The translations under genes were made by a program, and so were the position numbers. Below, piece after piece: positions 29,491-37,738 of a DNA stretch of 64,000 bases (positions are counted from its first letter, which is position 1; each line of letters opens with the position of its first letter). Origin of the DNA: Bifidobacterium vespertilionis (GTDB taxonomy: Bacteria > Actinomycetota > Actinomycetes > Actinomycetales > Bifidobacteriaceae). The stretch is from assembly GCF_008698145.1 (NCBI RefSeq), contig NZ_RZNZ01000009.1:1-64000 (forward strand). The letters run 5' to 3'. The notes under the pieces are model-generated. The model worked only from the letters and a program-made list of their open reading frames with translations. It had not been told where the DNA came from and searched no databases.

Positions 29491-30948
29491 TCAGCGGCAC
29501 ATGCGGGAGATGGGCTCCCACGGCTGGAGCACCACAGGCTCGGTCTCCAGCGCCTTGGTGGTGGCCTCGTCCAGATACTCCTTGCGGATGATCAGCTCCT
29601 GCACGAAGCGGTCAAACCACTCGCCGGACGCCACGTAGTAGCCGTCCACGCCGTTGTCCTTGCCCCAGGAGTTCTCAACCTTCCAGCGGTCGGGCTCGCC
29701 GGCCTCGTTCAGGTTCACGCCCGTGAGGGTCATGGCGTGGTTCGACGGGCTGTCCTGGTACTCCAGACCCTGCGCCTTGTCGAGATCGAAATCGGTGCCG
29801 AACAGCGTGTCCACGCGCACGGTGGACTTGTCGAAGATGCCGGCCTTGCGCAGCGAGAACTGGGTGCAATCGCAGGCGAACCAGATCGGGTGGCCGGCCT
29901 TGAGCTGGTCCACGGCGGCCTTGCGGAACACCTCGAGCGGCACGTTGACGAACTCCATGCCGCCGGCTTCGGCCACGTTGCCGTCCCACGCCAGCTCATA
30001 GCGCTGGTAGTACGGGCGGTTGGCGAGCGGGGCGTTGGTCAGGGAGACGAAGTCGTCCAGATCCTCGCCCACGTACTTGGCGTAGAACTCCTGCGGCGTG
30101 ATGCCGTGCTCCACGATCTGCTTGCGGTCGTCGATGCCGGACTTGCCGGACTTCTTGGCGTCATCGTCCTTCTTGGCGGCGTCCTTGGCGCTGTCCTTGG
30201 CCTTGCCGTCCTTGCCGTCCTTGTCATCGTCCTTCGTGCGCAGCAGCACGTCGAAGGCCGCCGGCGGCTCGCCCATCGCGATCGCGCAGATGCGGTACAC
30301 GGTGGCCATCATTTCGGTCTTCTCGGTGCGCAGATCCTCCACGGACTTGCCAGCCTTGTGACCTTCGCGCAGCGTGATGGCGAATTCGCGCAGCTTGGTC
30401 TTGAGATACTGTTCGAACGCCTCGGAATTGCGCGAGTTCGCGGACTCCGGGTAGGCGTCCTTGGGCACCAGACCGTACTTCTTCACAAGGTTGACGAACA
30501 TCTGCCACCAGCCGCCGTCGCCCACCGGGTAGCCGTTGACCTCCTGGAACAGACGGCTGTCGGTCGGCTCGTCCAGGGTCTTGAGGATGTTCTCCAGGTA
30601 GTAGTTCGCCTTCTCCAGCTTGTCGTAGAAGAACAGGTAGCTCTCCGAGAACTCGAAGTCCTCGAGGTTCCACTTGTGCATCAGCTCGTAGCGCAGCGTG
30701 TTCAGCGAGGCGAACATCCAGCAGCGGCCGGAGCGCTCCTGGTTGGTGATCGACCCCTGCTTGAGCTCCACGGAGAACGTGCGGGGCAGCGCACGCACGC
30801 CCTGATAGGCGGTGGCGGCCTCGAGGATGCCGTTGGAGACCGTGGCGTTGGCGGCCACCAGGTTGGCGCGGTCCGCGTTGAACGCCTCGGAGTACTGCTT
30901 GAGCTGCTCCGGCGTGATGGCCAGGGCTTCAGGCTGGGCCTGGGACAT
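29491..30948 (-). CDS. pepC: Aminopeptidase C (bleomycin hydrolase family, C1B)
   Basis: A 485-residue cytoplasmic cysteine aminopeptidase that removes N-terminal residues from imported peptides. The papain-like triad is present: C76 (ERSGRCWMFA), H404 (PSNHAMTLTG) and N426 (KVENSWG). Residues 238-275 form a Lys/Asp/Ala-rich low-complexity insertion between otherwise well-conserved segments. The C-terminus reads EPISRMCR, unlike the short tail that normally enters the active site in this family. The ATG at 30948 has AAAGGAAG upstream; the reading frame extends further but with Arg/Thr-rich shadow sequence. Near the peptide importer and divergent from the X-Pro peptidase. Confidence 0.93.
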   Translation of the reverse strand: MSQAQPEALAITPEQLKQYSEAFNADRANLVAANATVSNGILEAATAYQGVRALPRTFSVELKQGSITNQERSGRCWMFASLNTLRYELMHKWNLEDFEFSESYLFFYDKLEKANYYLENILKTLDEPTDSRLFQEVNGYPVGDGGWWQMFVNLVKKYGLVPKDAYPESANSRNSEAFEQYLKTKLREFAITLREGHKAGKSVEDLRTEKTEMMATVYRICAIAMGEPPAAFDVLLRTKDDDKDGKDGKAKDSAKDAAKKDDDAKKSGKSGIDDRKQIVEHGITPQEFYAKYVGEDLDDFVSLTNAPLANRPYYQRYELAWDGNVAEAGGMEFVNVPLEVFRKAAVDQLKAGHPIWFACDCTQFSLRKAGIFDKSTVRVDTLFGTDFDLDKAQGLEYQDSPSNHAMTLTGVNLNEAGEPDRWKVENSWGKDNGVDGYYVASGEWFDRFVQELIIRKEYLDEATTKALETEPVVLQPWEPISRMCR

Positions 30949-31068
30949 AGGGTGCTTCCTTTCTTCGGATGCATTGGCTTTCGGGCCTTCGCGGCCCATA
31001 CAACCCCAGCAGTCTACCCGCGGCGTGTGAACGCGCGGCTTCGGTGTCCGCGTCCCCGTCCGTAAGGC

Positions 31069-31138
31069 GGATCGCAATGTGATCGCAATGCGGATCGCAG
31101 CGTGGCCCGCACTATGGCCCGCACAGTGGCCCGATCGT
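31069..31138. repeat. Short tandem repeats in the pepC / X-Pro peptidase divergent region
   Basis: Two sets of three adjacent units: GGATCGCAATGT, GATCGCAATGC, GGATCGCAGCG (31069-31102), then TGGCCCGCACTA, TGGCCCGCACAG, TGGCCCGATCGT (31103-31138). They lie between two divergent peptidase genes, so they may bear on regulation. Confidence 0.75.
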
Positions 31139-31229
31139 GCCGTCAATCCCGGCCTGCGTAACTCGGTGCGGCTACGATGGCAGCGTTGACGGTCATGAAC
31201 GATCGGACGATCGGAAACAAGGAGCGCAT

Positions 31230-33110
31230 ATGAGCGAGGAGACCAGAATCGAACCATTCCGCGTCGGCGGGGACGGCGTCACCGAGGAGCTGTTCAATTA
31301 CGAGGAGGCGATCCGCCAGTTCGTGTACATCGAGCTGCCCTTCGACGGCGATGGCGATGGGCGGAACGATCTGGTCCGCGCGGACATCATCCGCCCGCGT
31401 GAGCTCGACGGCGTGGCCAAGGTGCCGGTCATCATGGATCCGAGCCCGTATTACGAGCGCCTCGATCGCCACAACGACCAGAAGAAATACCTGCATGAGG
31501 ACGACAAGTGGAACAGCCCGCTGGTGCAGTACCCGTTCTTCTACGACAACTACTTCGTGCCGCGCGGCTACGCGGTCGTGATGCCGGACACATCCGGCAC
31601 CGCCCTGTCCGACGGCTTCTGCGACATCGGCGGCCGCAAGGACATCGCCTCCTGCAACGCCGTGGTTGATTGGGTCAACGGACGGGCCAAGGCCTATTGG
31701 ACGCGCGACGACCGCAGCGACGCCAACCGCGCCTACGCCGATTGGTGCACCGGCTCCGTGGCGGCGATCGGCAAGTCGTACGACGGCTCGCTGGCCAACG
31801 GCATGGCCGCCACCGGCATCGAGGGCCTGAAGACGATCGTGCCGATCTCCGCCATCTCCAGCCAGTACGACTGGTACCACCCGAACGGCTGCCTGCTGGA
31901 CGGCGACGACGCCGACGGCGGCTGGTACGAGCCCTACAACTTCGCCGAGTACCTCCAGTCCACCGCCAACGGCAAGCTCCAGCGCTTCACCACCGCGCCG
32001 GACGGCTACAAGGGCATGAAGGAGGGCGGCGACAAGGAGCACCGATCCTACAACGAGCCGTTCTGGGGCGAGCGCAACTACCGCGCCCACGCGGCCGACT
32101 TCAAGGCCAGCGTGTTTCTGGTGCACGGCGTCAACGACCTCAACGTGATGATGAACCAGGTGGACCGCTACTGGCAGGCGCTGGGCGAGGCGGGCGTGCC
32201 GCGCAAGATCTGGCTGCACCAGTACGGCCATGACGATCCGTTCGACGTGCGCCACCACGAATGGGTGCGCACGCTCAACCGCTGGTTCGACCACTGGCTG
32301 CTCGGCGTGGACAACGGGATCATGGACGAGCCGGTCGCCTCCGTGGAGGATGCGGACGGCGTGTGGCGCGACTACGCCAGCTGGCCGGTGCCGGGCACCC
32401 GCGATCAGGCGTGGGGCATCACGGCCTCCGGCGCGCTGGTTCCGGCCGATTCCTTGGAGCAATCCGCCGCCGAACCCGCCGCGACCGCCCACTTCTCCGC
32501 CGGCCGCATCAAGGAGCTCACTCCGCTCGTCGAGGCCTTCAAGCCCCACGAGGACCGTCTGCTGGCCGTGGGCGAGCCGCTCCCCGCGGACGCGCACCTT
32601 TCCGGCACCCCGCACGTCCATCTGAGGGTGAAGGCCACCGCGCCGGACACCAACCTCACCGTGCAGCTGATCGAATACGGCGAAGGCAATTACGTGCAGA
32701 TCAACCCGGACCTTCAGGCGCTCGTCCCGCTCAAGGAGACCCGCACCTGCGGCCAGTCGTCCCCGGAGGACAAGCCCACCTACCCGGTGTGCGTGCCCCG
32801 CCGCTCCAACGAGGTGGAGCATGTGGTCACGCGCGGCTGGATCGCCACCGCGCACGCCGCCGGATTCAGCGCCTTCACCCCCACGCCCACGGGGGAGTGG
32901 TTCGATGTGGACATCGATCTGCTCGCCACCGACTGGACCGTGCGCGCCGGCCACCGGCTGGCCCTGCAGATCGCCAACAACACCACGCGCCTGGCCAAGG
33001 TCCCCGAGTCCGACTTCGACGTGGACATCAAGGCCCTGCGCCTTACGTTGCCGATCGCGACGGTTCCGACGTCCGCGCAGGCCGTGCAGCCCGCGGGGGC
33101 CGCCGCATGA
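31230..33110 (+). CDS. X-Pro dipeptidyl-peptidase (S15 / CocE-NonD family)
   Basis: A 626-residue serine peptidase releasing X-Pro dipeptides. The alpha/beta-hydrolase domain contains YAVVMPDTSGTALSDGF and the nucleophile S183 in IGKSYDGSLANG. YDWYHPNG and the acid/histidine region FLVHGVNDLN and HQYGHDDPFD follow. The C-terminal jelly-roll domain (about 430-600, HLSGTPHVHLRVKATAPDTN) is typical of S15/CocE enzymes. It lacks the long N-terminal helical domain of lactococcal PepX. AAGGAG precedes the ATG at 31230. It overlaps the exonuclease gene by four bases. Its substrate is inferred; cocaine-esterase-like acyl hydrolases share the fold. Confidence 0.85.
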   Translation: MSEETRIEPFRVGGDGVTEELFNYEEAIRQFVYIELPFDGDGDGRNDLVRADIIRPRELDGVAKVPVIMDPSPYYERLDRHNDQKKYLHEDDKWNSPLVQYPFFYDNYFVPRGYAVVMPDTSGTALSDGFCDIGGRKDIASCNAVVDWVNGRAKAYWTRDDRSDANRAYADWCTGSVAAIGKSYDGSLANGMAATGIEGLKTIVPISAISSQYDWYHPNGCLLDGDDADGGWYEPYNFAEYLQSTANGKLQRFTTAPDGYKGMKEGGDKEHRSYNEPFWGERNYRAHAADFKASVFLVHGVNDLNVMMNQVDRYWQALGEAGVPRKIWLHQYGHDDPFDVRHHEWVRTLNRWFDHWLLGVDNGIMDEPVASVEDADGVWRDYASWPVPGTRDQAWGITASGALVPADSLEQSAAEPAATAHFSAGRIKELTPLVEAFKPHEDRLLAVGEPLPADAHLSGTPHVHLRVKATAPDTNLTVQLIEYGEGNYVQINPDLQALVPLKETRTCGQSSPEDKPTYPVCVPRRSNEVEHVVTRGWIATAHAAGFSAFTPTPTGEWFDVDIDLLATDWTVRAGHRLALQIANNTTRLAKVPESDFDVDIKALRLTLPIATVPTSAQAVQPAGAAA

Positions 33111-33964
33111 TCACCGTCACCACCTCCAACGTCAACGGCATCCGCGCGGCCAAGCGCAAGGGCATCGACGCGTGGGCGCGCGCCAACACGCCCGACGTCT
33201 GGTGCATGCAGGAGGTCCGCGCCCCGCAGAACGAGCTCGACCCGATCCTCGACTATTTCGCGGACGCCTATGCGGCCACCGGCAAAACCGCGGGGCCGGA
33301 GGGCCTTGCGCGCGTCAACGAGGTGTGCCGCGTCAAGGGCCGCGCCGGCGTGGCCCTGCTGACCGACCTCCAGGTGGTCGATCGCCGCATCGGACTGCCC
33401 GGACTTTCGGAGGACGTGGACTCCGGCCGCTGGGTGGAGACCGATGTGGTCACGCCCCAGGGCTACACGGTCACCGTCGTCTGCGTGTACGTGCACGCCG
33501 GCAACGCCGACGACGAGGTCAAGATGTCCCAGAAGTTCCGCTTTCTCGACGCCATGGGATCCCGGCTCGCCGATCTGCGCGACGAGGCGGCCCGCGGCGG
33601 CAGGCAGGCCGTGCTGTGCGGCGACTTCAACATCGCCCACACCCCGCTGGACATCAAGAACGCCAAGGCCAACGTGAACCACGCCGGATTCCTGCCCGCC
33701 GAGCGCGCCTATGTGGACAGGTGGCTCGGCGAGTACGAGTTCGTGGACGTGATGCGCGATCTGGCCGGCGACATCCAGGGCCCCTACACCTGGTGGAGCC
33801 AGCGGGGCCGTGCGTTCGACAACAACGTGGGCTGGCGCATCGACTACCAGTTCGCCACGCCGGAGCTGGCTGAGACGGCCCGTGGCTTCGTGATCGACAA
33901 GGCGCCCACCTACGACGCCCGATGGTCCGATCATGCACCCCTGACCATCACCTACGACGTGTGA
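33107..33964 (+). CDS. xthA: Exodeoxyribonuclease III
   Basis: A 285-residue EEP-family AP endonuclease/3'-5' exonuclease of base-excision repair. Conserved blocks are TSNVNGIRAA, WCMQEVRAP (metal-binding Glu), VCVYVHAG, CGDFNIAHTPLD (catalytic Asp/Asn), GPYTWWSQRGRAFDNNVGWRIDYQ and the final SDHAPLTITY (catalytic Asp-His). An insertion of about 20 residues around 62-80 (TGKTAGPEGLARVNEVCRVK) is present. The start overlaps the peptidase stop (ATGA), so the two are co-translated, although the functions are unrelated. Confidence 0.92.
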   Translation: MITVTTSNVNGIRAAKRKGIDAWARANTPDVWCMQEVRAPQNELDPILDYFADAYAATGKTAGPEGLARVNEVCRVKGRAGVALLTDLQVVDRRIGLPGLSEDVDSGRWVETDVVTPQGYTVTVVCVYVHAGNADDEVKMSQKFRFLDAMGSRLADLRDEAARGGRQAVLCGDFNIAHTPLDIKNAKANVNHAGFLPAERAYVDRWLGEYEFVDVMRDLAGDIQGPYTWWSQRGRAFDNNVGWRIDYQFATPELAETARGFVIDKAPTYDARWSDHAPLTITYDV

Positions 33965-34045
33965 TCGGGGCGTCCGATTCAATCAGCGCGGGGTGCTAGG
34001 CTGTTCAGGGTTACCCGCACGACAGACGGTACGAAACGAGGAATT

Positions 34046-34867
34046 ATGGGACTGTTTGGTTTCGGCAAGAAGAAGCACAAGGACGAGGACGTCGCCGAGC
34101 CCGAGGACAAGGCGGCCGAGACCGCCGTGGAGGCCTCGGATGACGCCGAGGAGGCCCAGCCGGGCGTGTTCGCCGGCCGCGGGGACACCACCGGTCCGTG
34201 GGATGTGGACGACGAGAACATCCCGGACTACGACGAGTACCTGGACATCGGCTCCCTCTTCCTGCCCATGATCCCCATGCAGTACGAGAACGCCGCCCTG
34301 CGCCTCAAGGCCGACCGCGCATCGAACGCCGTGGTGGGCGCCGTGATCACCGTGGGCAACTCCAGCCTGGAGCTTGAGGCCTACGCGGCCCCCAAGACCA
34401 TGGGACTGTGGGATGACGTGCGCGCCGACCTGCTCGAGGCAAACAAGGAGGCCCAGGAGATCGACGGCACCTTCGGCAAGGAGCTGCTGCTGCCCGTGCA
34501 CCTGCAGAACGGCACCGTGCTCACCCGCATCGTGGGCGTGGACGGCCCTCGCTGGATGCTGCGCGGCATCTTCGCCGGCAAGGCCGCGGTCGACGGCGAG
34601 GAGCAGAAGGACGTGCTCGACGAGTACTTCACCAAGATCGTGGTGGCCCGCGGCGAGGAACCGCTCGCCCCGCGCGACATGATCCCCATGCACCCGCCCA
34701 TCACCCCGGCCCAGCGCCGCGCGATGGCCGAGCAGGCCGAGGCCGGCGAGAACGGCGAAGGCGCGGCCGAGATCCCCGGCCAGCCCAAGGGCCCGTTCAA
34801 CTCCGACCACCAGACCGAGGTCAAGACCACGCTGTCCCGCGGCCCCATGTTCTCGGAGGTCCGCTGA
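34046..34867 (+). CDS. DUF3710 domain protein
   Basis: A 273-residue soluble actinobacterial protein. It opens with MGLFGFGKKKHKDED, followed by an acidic low-complexity stretch to about 45 and then GPWDVDDENIPDYDEYLDIGSL, the usual DUF3710 opening. The domain runs to about 215 (LLLPVHLQNGTVLTRIVGVDGPRWMLRGIF). The C-terminal tail is Glu/Gly/Ala-rich. Together with the DUF3159 gene directly downstream it forms a pair conserved in actinobacteria. Function unknown. Confidence 0.88.
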   Translation: MGLFGFGKKKHKDEDVAEPEDKAAETAVEASDDAEEAQPGVFAGRGDTTGPWDVDDENIPDYDEYLDIGSLFLPMIPMQYENAALRLKADRASNAVVGAVITVGNSSLELEAYAAPKTMGLWDDVRADLLEANKEAQEIDGTFGKELLLPVHLQNGTVLTRIVGVDGPRWMLRGIFAGKAAVDGEEQKDVLDEYFTKIVVARGEEPLAPRDMIPMHPPITPAQRRAMAEQAEAGENGEGAAEIPGQPKGPFNSDHQTEVKTTLSRGPMFSEVR

Positions 34868-34870
34868 CCG

Positions 34871-35602
34871 TTGTCCGGCCAAACGAACAAGCGCACCGGA
34901 CTCGCATCGCTCGCCACCGCGGGCGATGACGGGGACTTCTCCGTCATCGACGCGATCGGAGGCCCGCGCGGCGTCATCGAATCGATGCTGCCGGGTCTGG
35001 TGTTCGTGGTGATGTTCATCGTCACCTCGAACCTCCAGCTCACGGTGATCGTCTCGGCGGTGCTGGCCGGCGTGCAGGTGCTTGTCCGGCTTGCCCAGCG
35101 GCAGTCGCTGATCGGCGCGCTGAGCGGTCTCATCGCCGTGGGCATCTGCCTTGTCTGGGCGTGGAAGAGCCATGAGGCCCGCAACTACTACACCTTCGGC
35201 TTCATCACGAACGCCGTGTATCTGGTGTTGCTGTCCCTGTCCATGATCGTGCGCGTGCCGGGACTCGGTCTCATGGTGGAATTCATCCGCACGCTGCCCA
35301 CATCGGATTTGAAGGGCTGGCTGGCTGACTGGCGCGGGGACAAGGCGCTGTGGAAGGCGTACATGATCACCACCGCGATGTGGGCCGGCCTGTTCGGACT
35401 GCGTCTGGTGGTGCAGGTACCGCTGTACCTGACCAACAACGTGGCCGCGCTGGGCGTCGCGAGGCTCATCATGGGCATCCCGTTCTGGGCGCTGGCCATC
35501 TGGGTGTCCTATCTGATCATCGCCACGCCGCTCATGCGGCACAAAGCCAGGGCGGCGGCCGCGCAAAGCAACGTGAACGAGCATAGCGACACGAACGAGT
35601 AG
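34871..35602 (+). CDS. DUF3159 integral membrane protein
   Basis: A 243-residue membrane protein with about six helices. It begins at TTG 34871, 11 bases after GGAGG; no ATG fits before the conserved opening FSVIDAIGGPRGVIESMLPGLVFV. The DUF3159 family pattern continues with LTVIVSAVLAGVQVLVRLAQRQ, and GFITNAVYLVLLSLSMIVRVPGLG. The C-terminus is a short hydrophilic tail. It is likely expressed with the DUF3710 gene, three bases upstream, and the RNA methyltransferase that follows. Function unknown. Confidence 0.87.
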   Translation: MSGQTNKRTGLASLATAGDDGDFSVIDAIGGPRGVIESMLPGLVFVVMFIVTSNLQLTVIVSAVLAGVQVLVRLAQRQSLIGALSGLIAVGICLVWAWKSHEARNYYTFGFITNAVYLVLLSLSMIVRVPGLGLMVEFIRTLPTSDLKGWLADWRGDKALWKAYMITTAMWAGLFGLRLVVQVPLYLTNNVAALGVARLIMGIPFWALAIWVSYLIIATPLMRHKARAAAAQSNVNEHSDTNE

Positions 35603-35636
35603 AGCCAACAACACAACGAAAGGAATCCGCACAGAC

Positions 35637-36965
35637 ATGGAGGCCGAGGTCCGCATCGAACGGTACGCCGATCAGGGCCGCTGCGTGGCGCATATCGACG
35701 GGCGCGTGGTGTTCGTCCGCTTCGCGCTGCCCGGCGAGCTCGTGCGCATCGAGCTTGACGAGCCGCACGACCGGGACGACCGTTTCTGGACCGCCGAGGT
35801 CACCGAGGTGCTGGAACCCAGTCCCGACCGCGTGGAACCCGCGTGGCCGCTGGCCGGGCCGCTCGCCATGGACGGCGGGGTGGGCGGCGCCGATCTGGTG
35901 CATGTCTCGCTCGAAGGCCAGCTCAAGTGGAAGGCCACGACGATCGGCGAGCAGATGCGCCGACTCGGACATGTCGATGTGGGCGAGGTGACCGTGGAGC
36001 GCATGCCCGGCGACGAGGCCGAACCGAATGGTCTGGGTGGTCTCCATTGGCGCACGCGCATCGAGCTGATCGCAGACGAGGAGGGCTATGCCTCCATGCG
36101 CCGGCGCGGATCACACACCCGCGTGCGTCTGGATGGCATGCCGCTGGCCACCAATCGCCTGCTGGACGTGGCCGATCGCGAGCATGTGTGGGACGGCGGG
36201 TTCACGCCCGGCGCGCAGATCCGCATCGCGGCTCCCGAGCCCCGCTTGGGCGACGGCGATTCCGGTGCCGGACGCACCGGTGCCGATGACGCGAACGCGG
36301 CCGACGACGGCAACTTCGCCGTGCTGGTGGGCGGCGAGATCGTCTCCGGCGTCGCGGACCTCACCGAGCGCATGAGCGTGGAGGGCCATGATTTCGCGTA
36401 CTCCGTGGCCTCCTCCGGCTTCTGGCAGATCCATCGCATGGCCCCCATGCGTCTGCCCGCCCATGTGATGTCGCTGGTGCATGAGGTGCTGGGCAGTCGC
36501 GAATCGGCCGTGCTGTGGGACCTGTACTCCGGCTCCGGCCTGTTCTCCCTGCCCATGGCCGCGCTGGCCGCGCCGCGCACCCGCATGCTCACCGTGGAGG
36601 GCGCGCCCGAGGCCGTTCATCATGCGCGCCGCAATCTGCGCGAGGCCGGTTTGGACAACGTGGACGCCCGCTGCGGCGACGTCGCGGCCACGCTGCGCAA
36701 CGTCCCGCACGACCTGTCCCGTCCGGACATGGTGGTGCTCGATCCGCCGCGCGCCGGAGCCCGCGCGAAGGTGTGCCGGCAGATCGCCGAATCGGGTGCG
36801 CCGGCCGTGGCCTACATCGCCTGCGATCCGACCAGCTTGGCGCGCGACACCGCCACTTTCGCCTCGCTGGGGTATGAGGTGGCCTTCATCCGCGCGTTCG
36901 ACATCTACCCGATGACCCACCACGTCGAGACGATCGCCCTGTTTAGCAGGACCCGCAAGGCCTGA
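35637..36965 (+). CDS. TrmA/RumA-like class I SAM-dependent RNA methyltransferase
   Basis: A 442-residue 23S rRNA or tRNA m5U-type methyltransferase. An N-terminal TRAM domain (about 1-60) has GRVVFVRFALPGELVRIEL. The catalytic domain shows VLWDLYSGSGLFSLPMA (SAM binding, about 300), DMVVLDPPRAGARAKVC and the nucleophile in AYIACDPTSLARD. The four cysteines that bind an iron-sulfur cluster in RumA/TrmA are absent, and D replaces N in the SCNP-like motif, as in other actinobacterial relatives. The GAAAGGAA site precedes the ATG. A GGCCGGC/GCCGGCC hairpin at 36992-37014 follows the gene. Confidence 0.88.
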   Translation: MEAEVRIERYADQGRCVAHIDGRVVFVRFALPGELVRIELDEPHDRDDRFWTAEVTEVLEPSPDRVEPAWPLAGPLAMDGGVGGADLVHVSLEGQLKWKATTIGEQMRRLGHVDVGEVTVERMPGDEAEPNGLGGLHWRTRIELIADEEGYASMRRRGSHTRVRLDGMPLATNRLLDVADREHVWDGGFTPGAQIRIAAPEPRLGDGDSGAGRTGADDANAADDGNFAVLVGGEIVSGVADLTERMSVEGHDFAYSVASSGFWQIHRMAPMRLPAHVMSLVHEVLGSRESAVLWDLYSGSGLFSLPMAALAAPRTRMLTVEGAPEAVHHARRNLREAGLDNVDARCGDVAATLRNVPHDLSRPDMVVLDPPRAGARAKVCRQIAESGAPAVAYIACDPTSLARDTATFASLGYEVAFIRAFDIYPMTHHVETIALFSRTRKA

Positions 36966-37017
36966 CGCGGGCGGATCGATCTGGATGGCTTGGCCGGCTC
37001 CGATACGGCCGGCCGGA

Positions 37018-37023
37018 TACAAT
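37018..37023 (+). promoter_or_regulatory. Probable -10 box (leaderless) of the small lipoprotein
   Basis: TACAAT lies 8 bases before the ATG at 37032. Confidence 0.45.
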
Positions 37024-37031
37024 CGCATACC

Positions 37032-37613
37032 ATGACGATGGCAAGGAGGACGATGGCATCATTCATCCGTACCCGGCGCGTGCTGGCCGCGATCGCATGC
37101 GCCACGGCGCTCGTCTCGCTGACGGCCGGATGCGTGCCGAAGGGCGTGGCCGTGGGCGACACGCAGGCCACCGAACCGGCCATCCAGCATGATGGCGTGG
37201 ACGTGTCCGACGCGGTCGTGATCTACATCGGCGCGTCCGATTCGTCCGCTGACCGTCCGATCGTGGACGCGCTGCAGGCCGCCGGACTGAACACCGCGTA
37301 CATGTCGATGCAGGGCGTGGACGCCGCATCCGGCAACCGCGCGATCATCGACGCCACCAACCGCAACTTGTCCGCCGTGATGATCGGGCCGAACGACGTG
37401 AACCAGTGGGCCGAAGGCCTCAAGGTGGCCCGCGAGGCCGGCTACCCGGTCATTCTGGTGGACCCCACGGCTCCCGTCACCCTTGACGAGACCCTCTACG
37501 CGGCCATCTTCACCGTGACCGACGACGCCTCCGCCTCCACTATCCTCGACGCCTCCATCCAGGTCATCGACGACCACGCCCATCCCAAGACCATGCCCGT
37601 GCGGCTGGGCTGA
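37032..37613 (+). CDS. Lipoprotein with a periplasmic-binding-protein-like fold
   Basis: A 193-residue lipoprotein. The signal peptide ends in the lipobox LTAGC (Cys about residue 34). The rest (VIYIGASDSSADRPIVDALQ, AVMIGPNDVNQWAEGLKVAR, GYPVILVDP) resembles one half of a sugar-binding or LacI-type periplasmic fold, but it is only about 160 residues, so it is a truncated or single-lobe form. The start ATG at 37032 is supported by a -10 box 8 bases upstream; an ATG at 37053 with an internal AAGGAGG just before it is also plausible. The stop is followed by a 16-bp-period repeat of TGAGGGCTCAAC. No transporter genes are adjacent. Confidence 0.65.
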   Translation: MTMARRTMASFIRTRRVLAAIACATALVSLTAGCVPKGVAVGDTQATEPAIQHDGVDVSDAVVIYIGASDSSADRPIVDALQAAGLNTAYMSMQGVDAASGNRAIIDATNRNLSAVMIGPNDVNQWAEGLKVAREAGYPVILVDPTAPVTLDETLYAAIFTVTDDASASTILDASIQVIDDHAHPKTMPVRLG

Positions 37614-37646
37614 GGGCTCAACAAGCTGAGGGCTCAACGGACTGAG
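37611..37646. repeat. 16-bp tandem repeat at the lipoprotein stop codon
   Basis: TGAGGGCTCAAC begins at the stop codon (37611) and again at 37627, and TGAG recurs at 37643: a 16-bp period. Confidence 0.75.
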
Positions 37647-37725
37647 ATTGGACGGATCGAGGCCCGCCGGGTCAACGGGCGTGTACCGAATGCCGCATTT
37701 GCGGGTGCGGGGGATCGGTCCACGC

Positions 37726-37731
37726 TAGGCT
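37726..37731 (+). promoter_or_regulatory. Probable -10 box of the P-type ATPase (leaderless)
   Basis: TAGGCT lies 7 bases before the ATG at 37739. A weak GAAGG also falls between, so this may not be truly leaderless. Confidence 0.35.
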
Positions 37732-37738
37732 TGAAGGC

